The notes under the pieces were generated by a model that was given only the letters and a program-made list of their open reading frames with translations, was not told the origin of the DNA and searched no databases. The position numbers and the translations under genes were made by a program. DNA of 7,175 bases from Bacteroidota bacterium (lineage in GTDB: Bacteria > Bacteroidota > Bacteroidia > Chitinophagales > Chitinophagaceae), in the NCBI GenBank assembly GCA_018267795.1, contig JAFDXS010000115.1:1-7175 (forward strand). The letters are read 5' to 3'. Positions 5,350-7,175 of this stretch are shown one piece after another; position 1 is the first letter of the stretch, and the number at the start of each line of letters is the position of its first letter.

Positions 5350-5357
5350 CAAACGTA
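5350..5357 (-). promoter_or_regulatory. Candidate -7 promoter element for the YeiH-like gene
   Basis: On the minus strand this reads TACGTTTG, a perfect TAnnTTTG match in the 112-bp gap between yraN and the transporter start at 5274. Transcription would begin near 5343, leaving a leader of about 70 nt. No TTTG or TTG is visible at the -33 position, so the match is one-sided. Confidence 0.4.
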
Positions 5358-5386
5358 AATAAATAAACGCTTAAGTATTACATATT

Positions 5387-5743
5387 TTAAAAGAAAGCAT
5401 CCTCAAAGTGTAGTATTTCTTTCACGTTGTCGCACTCCAGCAAAATGCTGAGTATATCGAAGCGTATTTGCGTATATTGCGGGTTGGCATCAACAAAAGC
5501 TTCTGCGGCTAACTTAAGAAACCCTTGCTTTTGTGTGTTGACGGCCTCTTCGGGGAAGCCGAAGTTGAAATTGCGACGGGTTTTTACTTCAATAAATATT
5601 AAAATATCGTCCTTGTGCGCAATGATATCAACTTCCTTTTTACCGAAGCGCCAATTGCGATACAGTATGGCATAGTTATTATTTATTAAAAAGTTTACAG
5701 CTATTTGTTCGCCTTTTATCCCAGTTTCTTTATGTTTGAACAT
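5387..5743 (-). CDS. yraN: YraN/UPF0102 family endonuclease-like protein
   Basis: The 118-residue protein has the usual length and motif order of the UPF0102 (YraN) family, which has a PD-(D/E)XK nuclease-like fold. Visible features are GxxGExxAVNFLINNNYAIL (residues 8-27, with Glu12), NWRFGKKEVDIIA (30-42) carrying Glu37 and Asp39, IFIEVKTR (49-56) carrying Glu52 and Lys54, the FGFPEEAVNTQKQ block (61-73), and the strand RFDILSI (94-100). The conserved acidic residues and lysine form the expected metal-binding nuclease site, so it is not obviously inactive. The family's cellular role is unsettled, with a link to DNA processing suspected. The start at 5743 fits the family's short N-terminus. 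It is divergent from the isomerase gene with 19 bp between start codons, so its promoter must lie largely within that gene's first codons. Confidence 0.92.
   Translation of the reverse strand: MFKHKETGIKGEQIAVNFLINNNYAILYRNWRFGKKEVDIIAHKDDILIFIEVKTRRNFNFGFPEEAVNTQKQGFLKLAAEAFVDANPQYTQIRFDILSILLECDNVKEILHFEDAFF
5704..5738 (+). promoter_or_regulatory. Candidate housekeeping promoter of the isomerase gene, inside the yraN 5' end
   Basis: TATGTTTG (5731-5738) is a perfect TAnnTTTG -7 element, and TTTG (5704-5707) lies 23 bp upstream, at the upper end of spacings described for Bacteroidota. Transcription would start about 5743-5746, giving a leader of about 20 nt before the ATG at 5763. The site lies within the first 13 codons of yraN, as the 19-bp divergent gap requires. 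Confidence 0.5.
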
Positions 5744-5762
5744 TGAAACACACTAAAATAAT

Positions 5763-6746
5763 ATGAAAGAGTTAATTATAAATTTTCCTACACAGTTAAA
5801 AGAAGCCCTAATCATTGGACAAAGTTATCGTTTCAGAGCAGAGCAAAAAGACTTTAGCAATATAATATTGACCGGCCTGGGCGGTAGTGGTATAGGTGGT
5901 TCCATCGTGCAGAATTTTGTATTTGATAAATTGAAAATACCATTTATTGTAAACAAAGACTATTTTCTGCCTTCATTTGTAGGCAAAAATTCCCTGGTAA
6001 TTGTTTCATCTTACTCAGGCAATACAGAAGAGACCATCGCCTCTATGCAACAGGCGCTGAAAGCTAAGGCTACAGTGGTATGTATAACATCGGGCGGTAA
6101 GATAGCAGAGCTGGCTAAGAAGAAGAATATGGACTGCATATTGCTACCTGCAGGTATGCCACCACGTGCCTGCATTGGTTACTCTATGACGCAGGTATTG
6201 TTTATACTGGCGCACTTTGGGTTTATCAATAATGACTTTGTAAAGAATATAAAGAGCTCTATAAAGCAGCTGCAGGCAGATGATAAAGCCATGCAAAAGA
6301 AAGCAAGCAATATAGCACAGAAAATAAACGGCAAGCTGCCTATAATATATGCTGCGGCTGACTTTGAAGGTGTGGCGGTGCGCTTTCGCCAACAGCTGAA
6401 TGAAAACAGCAAGATGCTGGCCTGGCACAATGTGATACCTGAAATGAACCACAATGAACTGGTGGGCTGGCGCGATAAGGCTGACGATAAAGTGGTGATA
6501 ATACTGCGCAATGAAGATGACTACGAACGTGTGCAAACGCGTATGGAAATAAACAAGAAAATCATTAAGAAATACACTTCTAACATAATAGAGCTTACAT
6601 CGCAAGGAAAGAGTTATTGGGAGAAGGTGTTTTACATCATTCACCTGACAGACTGGGTATCTGTATATCTTGCAGAATTACGGAACCAAGATGCTATGGA
6701 AGTAAAGGTGATAGATTATCTGAAAGGAACTTTGGCTAAAAGCTAA
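5763..6746 (+). CDS. Bifunctional phosphoglucose/phosphomannose isomerase (SIS-domain type)
   Basis: The 327-residue protein matches the bifunctional PGI/PMI family, which interconverts glucose 6-phosphate or mannose 6-phosphate with fructose 6-phosphate in the cytoplasm. Two SIS domains are seen. The first carries GLGGSGIGG (38-46) and the phosphate-binding SSYSGNTEET (82-91). Next is the LPAGMPPRACIGYS block (128-141) with Arg135, which corresponds to the catalytic arginine of archaeal relatives. The second half (bact-PGI_C region) has RFRQQLNENSK (207-217) with the catalytic-base Glu214, and IPEMNHNELVGW (225-236) with His230, thought to act in ring opening. The C-terminus AMEVKVIDYLKGTL fits the family's closing helix. 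All key residues are present, so activity is expected. This type is unrelated in detail to the long classical Pgi. The gene is monocistronic, between a compact divergent promoter region and a strong terminator, and faces a transaldolase that also uses fructose 6-phosphate. Confidence 0.93.
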   Translation: MKELIINFPTQLKEALIIGQSYRFRAEQKDFSNIILTGLGGSGIGGSIVQNFVFDKLKIPFIVNKDYFLPSFVGKNSLVIVSSYSGNTEETIASMQQALKAKATVVCITSGGKIAELAKKKNMDCILLPAGMPPRACIGYSMTQVLFILAHFGFINNDFVKNIKSSIKQLQADDKAMQKKASNIAQKINGKLPIIYAAADFEGVAVRFRQQLNENSKMLAWHNVIPEMNHNELVGWRDKADDKVVIILRNEDDYERVQTRMEINKKIIKKYTSNIIELTSQGKSYWEKVFYIIHLTDWVSVYLAELRNQDAMEVKVIDYLKGTLAKS

Positions 6747-6761
6747 TTGATAAGAAGCTGT

Positions 6762-6799
6762 AAAAGAAAAGCGCCGCTAAATGCGGCGCTTTTCTTTTT
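6762..6799. terminator. Bidirectional intrinsic terminator between convergent genes
   Basis: A perfect 16-bp inverted repeat (6762-6777 and 6783-6798) with the GC core GCGCCGC/GCGGCGC and a TAAAT loop begins 15 bp after the isomerase stop codon. The A-rich outer left arm and T-rich right arm give a T-tract (TTTTCTTTTT) on the plus strand and TTTTCTTTT on the minus strand. It can thus end transcripts from both the isomerase and the transaldolase, whose stop codon is 18 bp beyond. Confidence 0.93.
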
Positions 6800-6816
6800 G
6801 TACAAACTGAAATTAT

Positions 6817-7175
6817 TTATGCCATATTTTTTGCATCAGCGAGGAACTGTTGCAGGCCTATGTCAGTAAGCGGATGCTTGAGCAGGCCAAGGATAGAAGA
6901 AAGCGGGCAAGTACAAACATCAGCACCGGCTTCTGCGCAACGAACTATGTGCAGTGGATTGCGGATAGATGCAGCTAGTACTTCTGTCATGAAGCCCTGA
7001 GCGTTGTAGATATTTACTATCTGCTCGATAAGCTGAACACCATCCCAGCTACCATCGTCAATGCGGCCAATGAAAGGAGATACGAATGTAGCGCCTGCTT
7101 TGGCAGCGAGGATAGCCTGGCCGGCAGAGAATACAAGTGTACAGTTGGTAGCAATACCGTTGTCTGTAAACCATT
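6817..7175 (-). CDS. FSA-type transaldolase / fructose-6-phosphate aldolase, C-terminal part (5' end outside window)
   Basis: The window holds the last 118 codons and the stop; the start and the first roughly 100 residues lie beyond the right edge. The translated part contains the family blocks GIATNCTLVFSAGQAILAAK, GATFVSPFIGRIDD, the segment ending MTEVLAASIRNPLHIVRCAE, and GADVCTCPLSSILGLLKHPL. It ends DIGLQQFLADAKNMA. These identify the small, about 215-residue transaldolase family (TalC/MipB/FSA). The SPFIGRxDD block helps bind the substrate phosphate. The Schiff-base lysine and the residue that separates true transaldolases from fructose-6-phosphate aldolases lie outside the window, so the two activities cannot be told apart. 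In Bacteroidota such genes usually serve the non-oxidative pentose phosphate pathway. The gene is convergent with the isomerase and shares its terminator. Confidence 0.92.
   Translation of the reverse strand, partial: WFTDNGIATNCTLVFSAGQAILAAKAGATFVSPFIGRIDDGSWDGVQLIEQIVNIYNAQGFMTEVLAASIRNPLHIVRCAEAGADVCTCPLSSILGLLKHPLTDIGLQQFLADAKNMA

Noticed and set aside
6144..6644. 166-codon open frame on the minus strand inside the isomerase gene (with a second one at 6179-6511)
   Set aside because: Both are opposite a strongly conserved isomerase; the translations are rich in His, Tyr and Cys without family motifs, which is typical of antisense shadows.

Overview
The window looks like chromosomal DNA of a Bacteroidota bacterium, probably of the Chitinophagales/Sphingobacteriales type. 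The reasons are the protein flavour, AT-rich gene starts without clear Shine-Dalgarno sequences, several perfect matches to the Bacteroidota -7 promoter element TAnnTTTG, and small outer-membrane barrel proteins ending in an aromatic or hydrophobic residue. This placement is by eye; no database was searched. I see no tRNA, rRNA, CRISPR array, insertion sequence, phage gene or attachment site.

Layout. Everything from 1 to 5743 is on the minus strand. From the right, this block reads yraN (5387-5743), a YeiH/UPF0324 transporter (4255-5274) closed by a hairpin terminator (4204-4232), then three tandem paralogous outer-membrane barrel genes (4149 down to 2354, gaps of 6 and 11 bp). After these come a DGPF/YciI-like protein (1933-2277), an ECF42-type sigma factor with a C-terminal TPR extension (643-1878), a 98-residue membrane protein of unknown function (299-595), and the first 53 codons of an O-methyltransferase (1-161). 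At 5763 the strand switches. A bifunctional phosphoglucose/phosphomannose isomerase (5763-6746, plus strand) diverges from yraN with only 19 bp between start codons. It converges on an FSA-type transaldolase (6817-7175, minus strand, 5' part outside the window), and a 16-bp perfect hairpin (6762-6798) serves as terminator for both.

How the genes may work together. The most interesting part is 643-4149. ECF42 sigma factors are known to be encoded next to DGPF/YciI-like proteins and to carry a long C-terminal domain instead of relying on a separate anti-sigma factor; both traits are seen here. Two local features suggest control of the sigma factor: a perfect 10-bp hairpin ending 6 nt before its start codon, and an ECF42-like promoter candidate upstream of the DGPF gene. 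The three barrel genes directly upstream point the same way and could be co-transcribed with, or regulated by, the sigma factor, but that is inference. The isomerase and transaldolase both act on fructose 6-phosphate in central sugar metabolism. YraN, the YeiH-like transporter and the O-methyltransferase have no evident link to their neighbours.
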